50,303 bases of DNA from Actinomycetes bacterium (GTDB lineage Bacteria; Actinomycetota; Actinomycetes; Actinomycetales; Actinomycetaceae): positions 1 to 50,303 of the forward strand of contig JAEWEQ010000012.1 in the NCBI GenBank assembly GCA_023389315.1, in the 5' to 3' direction. Made by a program: the position numbers and the translations under genes. Below are positions 42,295-50,241 of the stretch, one piece after another. The notes beneath the pieces were generated by a model. That model ran no database searches, was not told the DNA's origin, and saw nothing but the letters and a program-made list of their open reading frames with translations. The first letter of the stretch is position 1. The number at the start of each line of letters is the position of its first letter.

Positions 42295-43715
42295 GTTTGA
42301 ATCGGCGCATTTTCGGTATCGAAACTGAATACGGCCTGAACTGCTCCTACACGGACCCAAAAGCTCCGCGCTTGGAAGCGGAAGCGGTGGCGCGGATCCT
42401 GTTCGACCCGCTCATTAAAGGTGGGCGCGGCGTTAACGTGTTCCTACCCAACGGCGGGCGCATCTACCTTGATGTGGGCGCTCACCCGGAGTACGCCACC
42501 GCTGAGTGCGACCGAGTGGAGGACTTACTGGCGCAGGTTCTGGCAGGTGACAAAATGTTCGCCGAGCTTGCCAGCAAAGCCGATGAGTCCTTGGCGGCGC
42601 AAGGCGTAGGAGCCCAAGTGCATTTGCTGCGCACCAACGAAGACAACCAGGGTAACGCTTTCGGCTGTCACGAGAACTACCTGCTGCGCCGTACTAGTCA
42701 TTTCCGTGACGACGCGGACGCCTTGGTGTCGTTTTTCGTGACTCGCCAAATCCTCACCGGTGCCGGACACCTGCGAGCTGGGAACGAGGACGGGTCCCGC
42801 CCTGACAACCTGGCGCCCCGTTACGGGTTCTCCGGGAGGTCGTGGCACATCGATGACGCGGTATCTTCCGCCACCACTCGCTCCCGTCCCATCATTAACA
42901 CCCGCGATGAGCCGCTGGCGGACTCCACCCAGTACCGGCGCCTACACGTTATCGTGGGCGACACCAACGTTTCGCAGTGCTCCACCGCACTGAAGATCGT
43001 GATGACGGACCTGATGCTGTCCGCCATTGAAAACGGCGTGCGCATCGCGGACTTGGCGCTGGCGGACCCGCTAGTTGATATACGCCGCATCGACGCGCAC
43101 TTCTTGAAGCCCTGCCCTGTGCAGCTGGCGAACGGTAAAGAGATGACGGCGGTACAGCTGCAGCGCGAGCTGCGCCGACGCATCTTGGAGCACGTGGACC
43201 TAGCCGAGGCTTCCCCCATGGTTAAAGACATGGTTGAGCTGTGGGAGCGTGGCCTGGATGCGGTGGAGTCGGGGCAGTGGGAGAGCGTCGATAGAGAACT
43301 AGATTGGGCGGTGAAATACCGCATGCTCACTCGTTTCCAGCAGCGTAGCGGCGCCGGCTGGGACGATCCGCGCTTGGCGCGCCTGGAGCTGGCTTACCAC
43401 GACACCGTGGGGCAGACCCTGGGGCAGCGGATGGAGGCCAGTGGTCAGTTGCGCACCTTGATTGACACTGATGCGGTAACTCGAGCCACCAGTGAACCTC
43501 CGGCAGATACGCGCGCGAATTTGCGAGGACGGGCGGTGGCCGCCGCCTGGAACACGCGTTCGGATCTGAGCGTGGATTGGCTAAACTTGCGACTAGATGG
43601 CAGTGAACGCGTGAATGTGCGCCTGCCTGACCCATTTGCGGCCACCGACCAGGCAGTAGATGAGTTGATTGAGAAGATGGAGACCCAAAGCTATCAGCAG
43701 GGAGCATTCGCGTGA
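42291..43715 (+). CDS. pafA: Pup-protein ligase PafA
   Basis: PafA joins Pup-Glu to substrate lysines using ATP. The 474 residues carry FGIETEYGLNCSY, YLDVGAHPEYATAECD (catalytic Asp) and FGCHENYLLRRTSHF, the same fold as Dop but without the Dop insertion, and NTRDEPLADSTQYRRLHVI. The GTG start overlaps the pup stop. It is the fourth of the coupled genes arc-dop-pup-pafA. No prcA, prcB, pafB or pafC follows. Confidence 0.95.
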   Translation: MSLNRRIFGIETEYGLNCSYTDPKAPRLEAEAVARILFDPLIKGGRGVNVFLPNGGRIYLDVGAHPEYATAECDRVEDLLAQVLAGDKMFAELASKADESLAAQGVGAQVHLLRTNEDNQGNAFGCHENYLLRRTSHFRDDADALVSFFVTRQILTGAGHLRAGNEDGSRPDNLAPRYGFSGRSWHIDDAVSSATTRSRPIINTRDEPLADSTQYRRLHVIVGDTNVSQCSTALKIVMTDLMLSAIENGVRIADLALADPLVDIRRIDAHFLKPCPVQLANGKEMTAVQLQRELRRRILEHVDLAEASPMVKDMVELWERGLDAVESGQWESVDRELDWAVKYRMLTRFQQRSGAGWDDPRLARLELAYHDTVGQTLGQRMEASGQLRTLIDTDAVTRATSEPPADTRANLRGRAVAAAWNTRSDLSVDWLNLRLDGSERVNVRLPDPFAATDQAVDELIEKMETQSYQQGAFA

Positions 43716-44956
43716 GGTTCACCGCCCGCAAGCGCTTCACCAAAGCCGACCAGGAAGCCGCCGAAGCGGCCTCCCAGGAGGGAAAGCGTGCCCGCAAAGC
43801 TGGGCGAGCTAAAGCCAAGAACAAACGCGGCAAGCTCCTAGCGCTGCGCAAATCACGCTCCCTTAGCGCGGGTAGTTCCAAAGCCAGCGAAACGGATGCA
43901 GCGGAGGGGACCAAGGACGGGCAAGGTGAGATAACCAAGCCCAGTATGAGCGCCAGTTCTCCCGTGACTGCCGCTTCGCCCTTGCCCATCATTAACGAGC
44001 GCAAAGGCGACTTGGTGACGCCGACCCGGTCAACGGTGTCGCGCACTCAAAAGCAACGCAGTTGGAAACGACGTATCTTCCGCTGGTGGCGCGAAGCCTT
44101 GGCCTTGGTAGTGGTGCTGATGGTGGTGGGGACCGCGATTTTGGTGATCAACGACCGTGACCGGCTGGCCTCCGCCCCAGAAGCACCCTGGGCTGACAAG
44201 GTCAGCGTATCCGGACGGGTGGGCGCCACCCCGGCACTGGTAGTGAACTCCCCGGTGTCGGTGTTATCGCCCAAGGTTACGCAACTGGAAATGGGGCCGG
44301 GACGCACCATTGAAGCTGACTCACCGCTGATCATCTCCATGATGACGTATTCGGGAGAGACCGGGAAAGTGCTGTCCCAAGCGGGTCGCCCGGCGCTGAG
44401 CGTGGGCAAAGCCAACGCGGAGGATTTCGATAAGTTCCTCGCTGGCGCGGTAGTGGGAAAGACCGAAGGGTCGCGCCTGCTGTTCGCCCGCCCCGTCGAA
44501 CAGGGCGGCAAACGCGTAACCGAGTTGAGCGTGGTGGACATCCTGTATTCGGCTGCTTCGGGTGAAGCGGTGGCGAATCCTGGGGGCCCGCTGTCGGTCA
44601 CGGTGAATGAAGCGGGACCGCGTTTAGCCCATGCGGAAGGCGATCCGCCGGCCGATTTGAAGGTTCAAACCCTGGTGGAAGGTGATGGGCAGCAGGTGCA
44701 CAGCTCCGATGCGGTACTAGCCCAGTACGTGTCCGCCCGTTGGGACGACTCGGTGGTTGTTTCCTCAACGTGGTCAACTGGAATCCCGGCCACCATCCGC
44801 TTGGACAACACCATGCCGGGGGTGAGAAACGCATTACTGGACCAGCGGGTGGGTTCGCGCCTAGCGGTCACCATCCCCCCGAACCTTGCACAGGGGGACA
44901 CCACTTTGATGATGGTGATCGACATTTTGGGCACCGAGCCTGACACCGCGCAGTGA
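43712..44956 (+). CDS. membrane-anchored tandem FKBP-like protein
   Basis: The 414-residue protein has a very basic, Ser-rich N-terminus (about 1-115), one membrane helix near 125-145 (WREALALVVVLMVVGTAILV), and two FKBP-like beta domains outside. The second fits best: AQYVSARWDDSVVVSSTWSTG, then RLDNTMPGVRNALLDQRVGSRL and TIPP. Catalytic FKBP residues are partly replaced, so isomerase activity is uncertain. FKBP-like genes often follow pafA in actinobacteria. The GTG start overlaps pafA by four bases, so expression is coupled to pupylation. Confidence 0.82.
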   Translation: MRFTARKRFTKADQEAAEAASQEGKRARKAGRAKAKNKRGKLLALRKSRSLSAGSSKASETDAAEGTKDGQGEITKPSMSASSPVTAASPLPIINERKGDLVTPTRSTVSRTQKQRSWKRRIFRWWREALALVVVLMVVGTAILVINDRDRLASAPEAPWADKVSVSGRVGATPALVVNSPVSVLSPKVTQLEMGPGRTIEADSPLIISMMTYSGETGKVLSQAGRPALSVGKANAEDFDKFLAGAVVGKTEGSRLLFARPVEQGGKRVTELSVVDILYSAASGEAVANPGGPLSVTVNEAGPRLAHAEGDPPADLKVQTLVEGDGQQVHSSDAVLAQYVSARWDDSVVVSSTWSTGIPATIRLDNTMPGVRNALLDQRVGSRLAVTIPPNLAQGDTTLMMVIDILGTEPDTAQ

Positions 44957-44979
44957 CCACTGCGTCAGAAAGGGTAACC

Positions 44980-45765
44980 ATGAGTGTGGCAATCCGGGTG
45001 ATCGCCTGTTTGGACGTAGCGGACGGGCGGGTGGTGAAGGGAGTGAACTTCACCGATTTGCGTGACGCCGGGGACCCGGTGGAACTGGCCCGCCATTACG
45101 GCAACGAAGGTATCGATGAACTAACGTTCCTGGACATCTCTGCCTCCCACGAGGGGCGCGGCACCACTTTGGAAGTGGTTTCCCGTACCGCGGAGGAAGT
45201 TTTCATCCCCCTCACTGTAGGTGGCGGGGTGCGCTCCGTCGAGGACGTGAACACCCTGTTGGCAGCGGGGGCAGACAAGGTCGGTGTAAACACTGCCGCG
45301 ATCTCTAACCCGGACTTGATCGACGAAGTGGCGCAGAAATTCGGCAACCAAGTGCTGGTCCTTTCGGTGGATGCGCGCCGCTGTCCCGAGGGCGTTCACA
45401 CCCCTTCCGGGTTCGAGGTGACCACTCACGGTGGTCGCCGTTCCACCGGCATTGACGCCCTCGAATGGGTGAAGGAAGCCCAAGATCGTGGCGTGGGGGA
45501 GATCTTGTTGAACTCCATGGATGCTGACGGTATGCAAAGTGGTTTCGACACGGACATGATTACGCAGGTGAGCCAAATCGCTCAGGTGCCGGTAATCGCA
45601 TCGGGTGGTGCCGGCAAACCGGAGCACTTCGTGGCGGCGGTGGAAGCTGGCGCCCAAGCGGTGTTGGCAGCATCGGTGTTCCACTATCAGACGGTGAGCG
45701 TGGCGCAGGTGAAGGCAGCGCTAGCGGCTGCCGGCTTCCCGGTGCGGGGGTATGCAGTTGAGTGA
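44980..45765 (+). CDS. hisF: imidazole glycerol phosphate synthase subunit HisF
   Basis: HisF makes imidazole glycerol phosphate in histidine synthesis, with ammonia from HisH. The 261-residue TIM barrel begins VAIRVIACLDVADGRVVKGVNF with the catalytic Asp and carries TVGGGVRSVED, VLSVDARR and ASGGAGKPEHF. ATG 44980 is preceded by AGAAAGGG; an in-frame upstream start would overlap the FKBP gene. HisH is not in this window. It overlaps hisI by 14 bases. Confidence 0.95.
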   Translation: MSVAIRVIACLDVADGRVVKGVNFTDLRDAGDPVELARHYGNEGIDELTFLDISASHEGRGTTLEVVSRTAEEVFIPLTVGGGVRSVEDVNTLLAAGADKVGVNTAAISNPDLIDEVAQKFGNQVLVLSVDARRCPEGVHTPSGFEVTTHGGRRSTGIDALEWVKEAQDRGVGEILLNSMDADGMQSGFDTDMITQVSQIAQVPVIASGGAGKPEHFVAAVEAGAQAVLAASVFHYQTVSVAQVKAALAAAGFPVRGYAVE

Positions 45766-46177
45766 CAATGCTGCGGCCCTGCAAAATGATCCGCAGAATG
45801 CGGCGCTGGATCCACAGCTTGGGACGCTTAATCCGCAAATTGCGGCGCTACTGAAACGCGATCACGCCGGCCTGGTGTGCGCGGTGGTACAGGACGCATC
45901 GACCGGGCGGGTGCTGATGGTGGGGTGGATGAACGACACCGCATTGCACCGCACCCTCACTGAGGGGCGCGTGACTTTCTGGTCACGGTCGCGTCAGGAG
46001 TATTGGACCAAAGGCATGACCTCGGGTCATTTCCAACTGGTGCGCTCCGTCAGCTTGGATTGCGATGGCGATGCGTTGCTGGTGCAGGTGGAACAGGTGG
46101 GTGCAGCCTGCCACACCGGGGCCTACAGCTGTTTCGACTCCCACCAATTGCCGGCGGTGACCGACCGTCAACAGTAA
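45752..46177 (+). CDS. hisI: phosphoribosyl-AMP cyclohydrolase HisI
   Basis: HisI opens the adenine ring of PR-AMP in histidine synthesis. The 141-residue protein has VLMVGWMND, TFWSRSRQEYWTKG and the metal-site cluster near the C-terminus, DCDGDALLVQVEQVGAACHTGAYSCF. The N-terminal 30 residues are a Gln/Ala/Asn-rich extension with a small internal repeat (NPQ/DPQ). The ATG overlaps hisF. The next 75 bases have no terminator that I can name. Confidence 0.94.
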   Translation: MQLSDNAAALQNDPQNAALDPQLGTLNPQIAALLKRDHAGLVCAVVQDASTGRVLMVGWMNDTALHRTLTEGRVTFWSRSRQEYWTKGMTSGHFQLVRSVSLDCDGDALLVQVEQVGAACHTGAYSCFDSHQLPAVTDRQQ

Positions 46178-46252
46178 CCCCCGATTTGGTGATGGGTGTC
46201 ACTTCATGGGTAAACTCAACTTGTACTTTTAGGTGAAGGGGAAGGAGGGAAC

Positions 46253-47122
46253 GTGACTTTGTTAGATCGAATCCTCGCGGCAGTCGCCCGCGAGTTAGCA
46301 CAGCGCGAGAACTCCACCAGCCTGGAGGAAGTTAAAGCTGCAGCCCGCTACGCCCCCGAACCGCGCGATGGCTTAGCCGCCCTCCGGCAAGGGCCCGGAG
46401 CGGTCCGCGTGATGGCGGAGATTAAACGCTGTTCCCCAGCCAAAGACCCCCTCGCCGACATTCCCGACCCTGCGCATCTGGCCCGCGTCTACCAAGACGG
46501 GGGAGCCGCGTTAATTTCCTGCTTAACTGAATCCACCCATTTTGGTGGCTCCCTCCAAGACTTGAAGTTGGTCCGCGAAGCGGTTGACATACCGGTGCTG
46601 CACAAAGACTTCATCATCAGCCCCTATCAGATTCATGAGGCACGCGCCCACGGCGCCGATCTGGTGTTACTTCTGGTAGGGGCTTTAGAACAACCGCAGT
46701 TGGAAGCTTTCATCGAACGTGCCGCGTCCTTGGGGATGGCAGCGCTGGTGGAAGTGCACTCGCGTTTGGAAGTTTGCCGAGCGTTAGATGCCGGCGCCCA
46801 AGCCATCGGTGTGAACGCTCGCGACCTTCGCACCTACGAGGTCGATCGGGCGAATTTCGCACAGGTGGTGGACATGGTACCCGCTGACGTGGTGGCGGTG
46901 GCTGAGTCGGGCGTGCGCGGCCCGCACGATGTTTTCGCCTATGCCCAAGCTGGTGCTGACGCCGTGCTGGTGGGGGAGGCGTTGGTAACTAGTGACAACC
47001 CGCGCCAACTGGTGGCAGACATGGTTTCGGCTGGTTCCCACCCGGCCCTGCAGGTGGATCGCAAAGCCCGGGTACAACGCCACGTACTGGAAGACCAACT
47101 GCATCACTATTATCAACGCTAG
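46253..47122 (+). CDS. trpC: indole-3-glycerol phosphate synthase
   Basis: TrpC closes the indole ring in tryptophan synthesis. The 289-residue barrel has EIKRCSPAKD (catalytic Lys), HKDFIISPYQIHEARAHGAD and VNARDLRTYEVD, followed by AESGVRGPHDV. A strong GGAAGGAGG precedes the GTG start. In the common actinobacterial order trpE, trpB and trpA flank trpC; here hisI lies directly before and lgt directly after. The gene is intact, so it is either used with trp genes elsewhere or kept for another role. Confidence 0.94.
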   Translation: MTLLDRILAAVARELAQRENSTSLEEVKAAARYAPEPRDGLAALRQGPGAVRVMAEIKRCSPAKDPLADIPDPAHLARVYQDGGAALISCLTESTHFGGSLQDLKLVREAVDIPVLHKDFIISPYQIHEARAHGADLVLLLVGALEQPQLEAFIERAASLGMAALVEVHSRLEVCRALDAGAQAIGVNARDLRTYEVDRANFAQVVDMVPADVVAVAESGVRGPHDVFAYAQAGADAVLVGEALVTSDNPRQLVADMVSAGSHPALQVDRKARVQRHVLEDQLHHYYQR

Positions 47123-47158
47123 TGTTGTGGCGCGGACATTGTCGGACGGAAGCTAAGT

Positions 47159-47188
47159 TTGCACTAAGGTAGGTTTCGGATTTATAAG
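47159..47188 (+). promoter_or_regulatory. promoter before lgt
   Basis: TTGCAC (47159-47164), an 18-base spacer and TATAAG (47183-47188) make a good sigma-70-type pair, 32 bases before the lgt ATG. An AGGA ribosome site follows at 47211-47214. Confidence 0.6.
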
Positions 47189-47220
47189 CCGGCTTTTGTC
47201 GCTACCCATGAGGAAAATGA

Positions 47221-48123
47221 ATGCTAACTGAACTTGCCGCGCTAACGGACGCCTCCTTCCTCGCCGCTTCTATTCCCTCACCCCCGCAAGGCGTTTGGTA
47301 TTTGGGGCCGGTGCCGCTGCGGGCTTACGGGATCCTCATGGCCACCGCCATGATCGTGGCCATCTTGATCACCCAGCGCCGGTATGCGGACCGTGGTGGC
47401 AACCGGGAACTGGTATTCGACGTAGCGATGGTGGCGATCCCGTGCGGCATCGTCGGGGCGCGCCTGTATCACGTGATTACCTCACCGAAAGCGTATTTCG
47501 GGCCGGACGGCAGTTTGCTGGAAATCCTCATGATTTGGCACGGCGGTTTAGCTATCTGGGGCGGTATCGCGGGTGGTTGCCTGGGTGGCTGGTTCATGTT
47601 GCGCGCCCGGGGGCAGCGGGTGGGCCCATTCGTGGATGCCCTCGCCCCGTCCCTGCTGGTGGCCCAAGCTATCGGGCGTTTGGGGAACTGGTTCAACCAG
47701 GAACTCTTCGGCGGTCCCACTACTTTGCCGTGGGGGCTTCAGATCAGTCCGGAGCATTTGCCCGCCGGTTACGCTCCGGGCACCTTGTTCCACCCGACTT
47801 TCCTATACGAACTGCTTTGGAACCTAGCTGGTGCGGCGCTTATCATCGTATTAGATCGAAAGCGACGTTTTCACGGCGGCCAACTGATGTGGCTCTACAT
47901 CATGGTTTACACCACCGGCCGTATCTGGATTGAGAATGTGCGCATCGACACCGCCACCATGGTGGGCGGCTTGCGCATTAACGTGTGGATCATGGCCGTA
48001 ACCTTCGTGGTGGCAGCGATTGGTTTCTACTTCGCGGGTAAACGCGGAGCCTCCACTCGGGTCTCACCCGATGAACAAGCGCGGGTCGCATCTGACGAAC
48101 AAGAAGGAAAGAACGTAGAGTAA
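47221..48123 (+). CDS. lgt: prolipoprotein diacylglyceryl transferase
   Basis: Lgt transfers diacylglycerol to the lipobox cysteine of lipoproteins such as the ABC binding protein in this window. The 300-residue protein has seven or so membrane helices and the motif AIGRLGNWFNQELFG with the catalytic Arg, Gly, Asn and Glu, along with HGGLAIWGG and HPTFLYELLWN. The tail is hydrophilic and acidic. GGAAA precedes the ATG. It ends four bases before pyk, so the two share a transcript. Confidence 0.95.
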   Translation: MLTELAALTDASFLAASIPSPPQGVWYLGPVPLRAYGILMATAMIVAILITQRRYADRGGNRELVFDVAMVAIPCGIVGARLYHVITSPKAYFGPDGSLLEILMIWHGGLAIWGGIAGGCLGGWFMLRARGQRVGPFVDALAPSLLVAQAIGRLGNWFNQELFGGPTTLPWGLQISPEHLPAGYAPGTLFHPTFLYELLWNLAGAALIIVLDRKRRFHGGQLMWLYIMVYTTGRIWIENVRIDTATMVGGLRINVWIMAVTFVVAAIGFYFAGKRGASTRVSPDEQARVASDEQEGKNVE

Positions 48124-48127
48124 GGGT

Positions 48128-49573
48128 ATGCGTAGAGCAAAAATCGTCTGCACCATCGGGCCGGCGACAGATAGTCCCGATAAGATTCAAGCGTTAGTTG
48201 ACGCTGGCATGGACGTGGCGCGGATCAACCGCTCGCACGGCACCGTGGAGGCCCACGAGGAAGTTATCCGCCTAGTGCGCAAAGCCTCTCGCACCTCCGG
48301 GCGTGCGATCGCGATCCTAGTTGACCTGCAGGGCCCCAAGATCCGTTTGGAGAAGTTCGAAAACGGCCCCCATTTCTTGGACGTGGGCGATGAGTTCACC
48401 ATCACCACCCGCGACGTTCCCGGCACTAAAGAACTGGTGGGCACCACCTTCAAGGGCCTGCCCAGTGACTGCCGCCCCGGTGATCGCCTGCTGATTGACG
48501 ATGGTAACGTCGCGGTACGGGTGATCGCGGTTGACGACACCGACGTGAAGACCCGGGTGGAAGTACCGGGCATGGTTTCAAACAACAAGGGCATTAACCT
48601 GCCGGGCGTGGCAGTTTCGGTGCCGGCTTTGTCGGAAAAAGACAAAGAGGACCTGCGCTGGGCGTTGAATATTGGCGCAGATTTCATTGCTTTGTCCTTC
48701 GTGCGGGATGCGAAAGACATCAAGGACGTCCACGAGATTATGGACGAGGTCGGGGTGCGCCGTCCCGTAATCGCCAAAATTGAGAAACCGCAGGCGGTTG
48801 ATAACCTGCTGGAAATCGTGGAAGCGTTCGACGGCATCATGGTGGCGCGCGGCGACCTGGGCGTAGAGATGCCCTTGGAGACGGTGCCGCTGGTGCAAAA
48901 GCGAGCGATCGAGTTGGCACGTCGCCAATCGAAGCCGGTGATCGTGGCCACCCAGGTGATGGATTCGATGATGAAGAATCCGCGCCCCACCCGTGCGGAG
49001 GCTTCCGACTGTGCGAACGCGATCTTGGATGGCGCGGACGCGGTTATGCTGTCGGGTGAGACCTCGGTGGGTGCCTACCCGATTGAAGCGGTGCGCACCA
49101 TGGCGCGCATTGTGGAGAACGTGGAGGAAAACGGAGGCGAGCGTATCGCTCCGCTGGGGGCCTACAATATTGGCCGCTCTTCGGTGATCACGCAGGCTGC
49201 TGCCACCATGGGGGAGCGCTTGGACGTGAAGTTCCTGGTGACCTTCACCCAGTCTGGTTCCACCGCGCGGCAGATGTCGCGCCTACGTAGCCCGATCCCG
49301 CTGCTGGCGTTCACCCCGCTGGAAACCACCCGCAACCAGTTGGCCCTGTCTTGGGGCGTGCAGACTTACCGGGTCCCGGAAGTGAAGCACACTGACGACA
49401 TGGTGTGGCAGGTGGACCAGGTTTGCCGCTTGTCGCAGTTGGCCCAAGAAGGCGATGACTTGGTGATCGTTGCCGGTATGCCTCCGGGGACGCCAGGGTC
49501 GACGAACTCCATTCGCGTTCACACTATTGGTGATGATGTGGACTACATCATTGGGGGCTCCGGCCAAGCCTAA
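48128..49573 (+). CDS. pyk: pyruvate kinase
   Basis: Pyruvate kinase makes ATP and pyruvate from phosphoenolpyruvate in glycolysis. The 481 residues carry KIVCTIGPAT, RINRSHG (Arg, Asn and Ser of the metal and nucleotide site), the catalytic Lys in IAKIEKPQAV, MVARGDLGVEMP and MLSGETSVGAYP. No PEP-utilizer domain is added. It is the last gene before a perfect 10-bp terminator. lgt-pyk is a usual actinobacterial pair. Confidence 0.96.
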   Translation: MRRAKIVCTIGPATDSPDKIQALVDAGMDVARINRSHGTVEAHEEVIRLVRKASRTSGRAIAILVDLQGPKIRLEKFENGPHFLDVGDEFTITTRDVPGTKELVGTTFKGLPSDCRPGDRLLIDDGNVAVRVIAVDDTDVKTRVEVPGMVSNNKGINLPGVAVSVPALSEKDKEDLRWALNIGADFIALSFVRDAKDIKDVHEIMDEVGVRRPVIAKIEKPQAVDNLLEIVEAFDGIMVARGDLGVEMPLETVPLVQKRAIELARRQSKPVIVATQVMDSMMKNPRPTRAEASDCANAILDGADAVMLSGETSVGAYPIEAVRTMARIVENVEENGGERIAPLGAYNIGRSSVITQAAATMGERLDVKFLVTFTQSGSTARQMSRLRSPIPLLAFTPLETTRNQLALSWGVQTYRVPEVKHTDDMVWQVDQVCRLSQLAQEGDDLVIVAGMPPGTPGSTNSIRVHTIGDDVDYIIGGSGQA

Positions 49574-49595
49574 GGTAGGTAGTGAACTTTGTGGG

Positions 49596-49635
49596 ACGCC
49601 ACCGCAATTCCCGTGGGGGAGAGCGGTGGCGTTTT
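49596..49635 (+). terminator. rho-independent terminator after pyk
   Basis: ACGCCACCGC (49596-49605) and GCGGTGGCGT (49623-49632) form a perfect 10-bp stem with a 17-base loop, ending in TTTT at 49632-49635. Confidence 0.9.
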
Positions 49636-49643
49636 GCTTGACT

Positions 49644-49672
49644 TTGCGGTACCGCCTGGGGTCTGGTATATT
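49644..49672 (+). promoter_or_regulatory. promoter after pyk with no gene next to it
   Basis: TTGCGG (49644-49649), a 17-base spacer and TATATT (49667-49672), right after the pyk terminator. Transcription would start about 365 bases before the next credible gene. Confidence 0.6.
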
Positions 49673-49679
49673 TAAATCT

Positions 49680-49950
49680 TCGTGCCAAACGGGGTGCGCT
49701 CGGAGCCACTGGCTCCACCACTTCGCGATGAGTGCTTTGCTTGGCATTAGAGCCAGGCTTAGAGCTGTGACACATTCGCGACAGTCCAGCGCACGACCAT
49801 TTTGCAGCAACGGTGAACTACCCACCACGAAGGTGGAACGGATCGTCCCTCCCGCTGCTGACAAACCCGGGCAAAACCTCACCTGCACGCACCGTGAGTG
49901 TGGCTAGTGGTGAGCGATGCCGCGCAGCTTCAGGGCACGGGGGCTGCTAG
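49680..49950 (+). ncRNA. candidate structured RNA or long leader after pyk
   Basis: TGCCAA (49683-49688) pairs with TTGGCA (49741-49746) and encloses two hairpins: GGAGCC/GGCTCC (49702-49716) and CACT/AGTG (49719-49734). Further stems are CCACC/GGTGG (49822-49836), CTCACC/GGTGAG (49878-49914) and GCAGC/GCTGC (49924-49947). A promoter ends just upstream and no conserved reading frame is seen. It has no match I know to RNase P RNA or tmRNA. It may be a 6S/Ms1-like RNA or the leader of the small gene that follows. Confidence 0.4.
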
Positions 49951-50037
49951 ATGACACATCGGATGTTTACCTACGCAAAAAACGCGTACAGCACCGATGG
50001 GTTGGATGAAGAAGAAGGAAGAAGGAGAAGAATACTT

Positions 50038-50241
50038 ATGCGAATCTTTAGCATCTACGACACTCAGACCAGCCGACAGGCCCGCAACCTACTGGAAGTG
50101 AACCTGTCTGACGCGGTACGCCCTTGGTTCAAGGACGTGGACTGCCCGCGCGTGAAGGACGCCATTGACGCCCTGGCCAATCCGGTGGAGCGCTCCGCCG
50201 CGGCCCGCTACTTGGGTCTGGAGTTGGAACGGCTTGCCTGA
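50038..50241 (+). CDS. small conserved-looking protein, 67 residues
   Basis: The protein begins MRIFSIYDTQTSRQARNLLE and continues with SDAVRPWFKDVDCPRVKDAIDALANPVERSAAARYLGLELERLA, which looks helical and charged, with one Cys. I do not recognise a family. ATG 50038 follows a purine-rich tract with AAGGAG about ten bases upstream, a very strong ribosome site. An upstream ATG at 49951 in frame would add a low-quality leader. The last 60 bases hold what may be the next promoter (TTGACC). Confidence 0.6.
   Translation: MRIFSIYDTQTSRQARNLLEVNLSDAVRPWFKDVDCPRVKDAIDALANPVERSAAARYLGLELERLA

Noticed and set aside
49470..49907. A 145-codon plus-strand frame running out of pyk
   Set aside because: It overlaps the last 100 bases of pyk and crosses its terminator; its second half shows no conserved or hydrophobic pattern. 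An ATG at 49728 within it has no convincing ribosome site.
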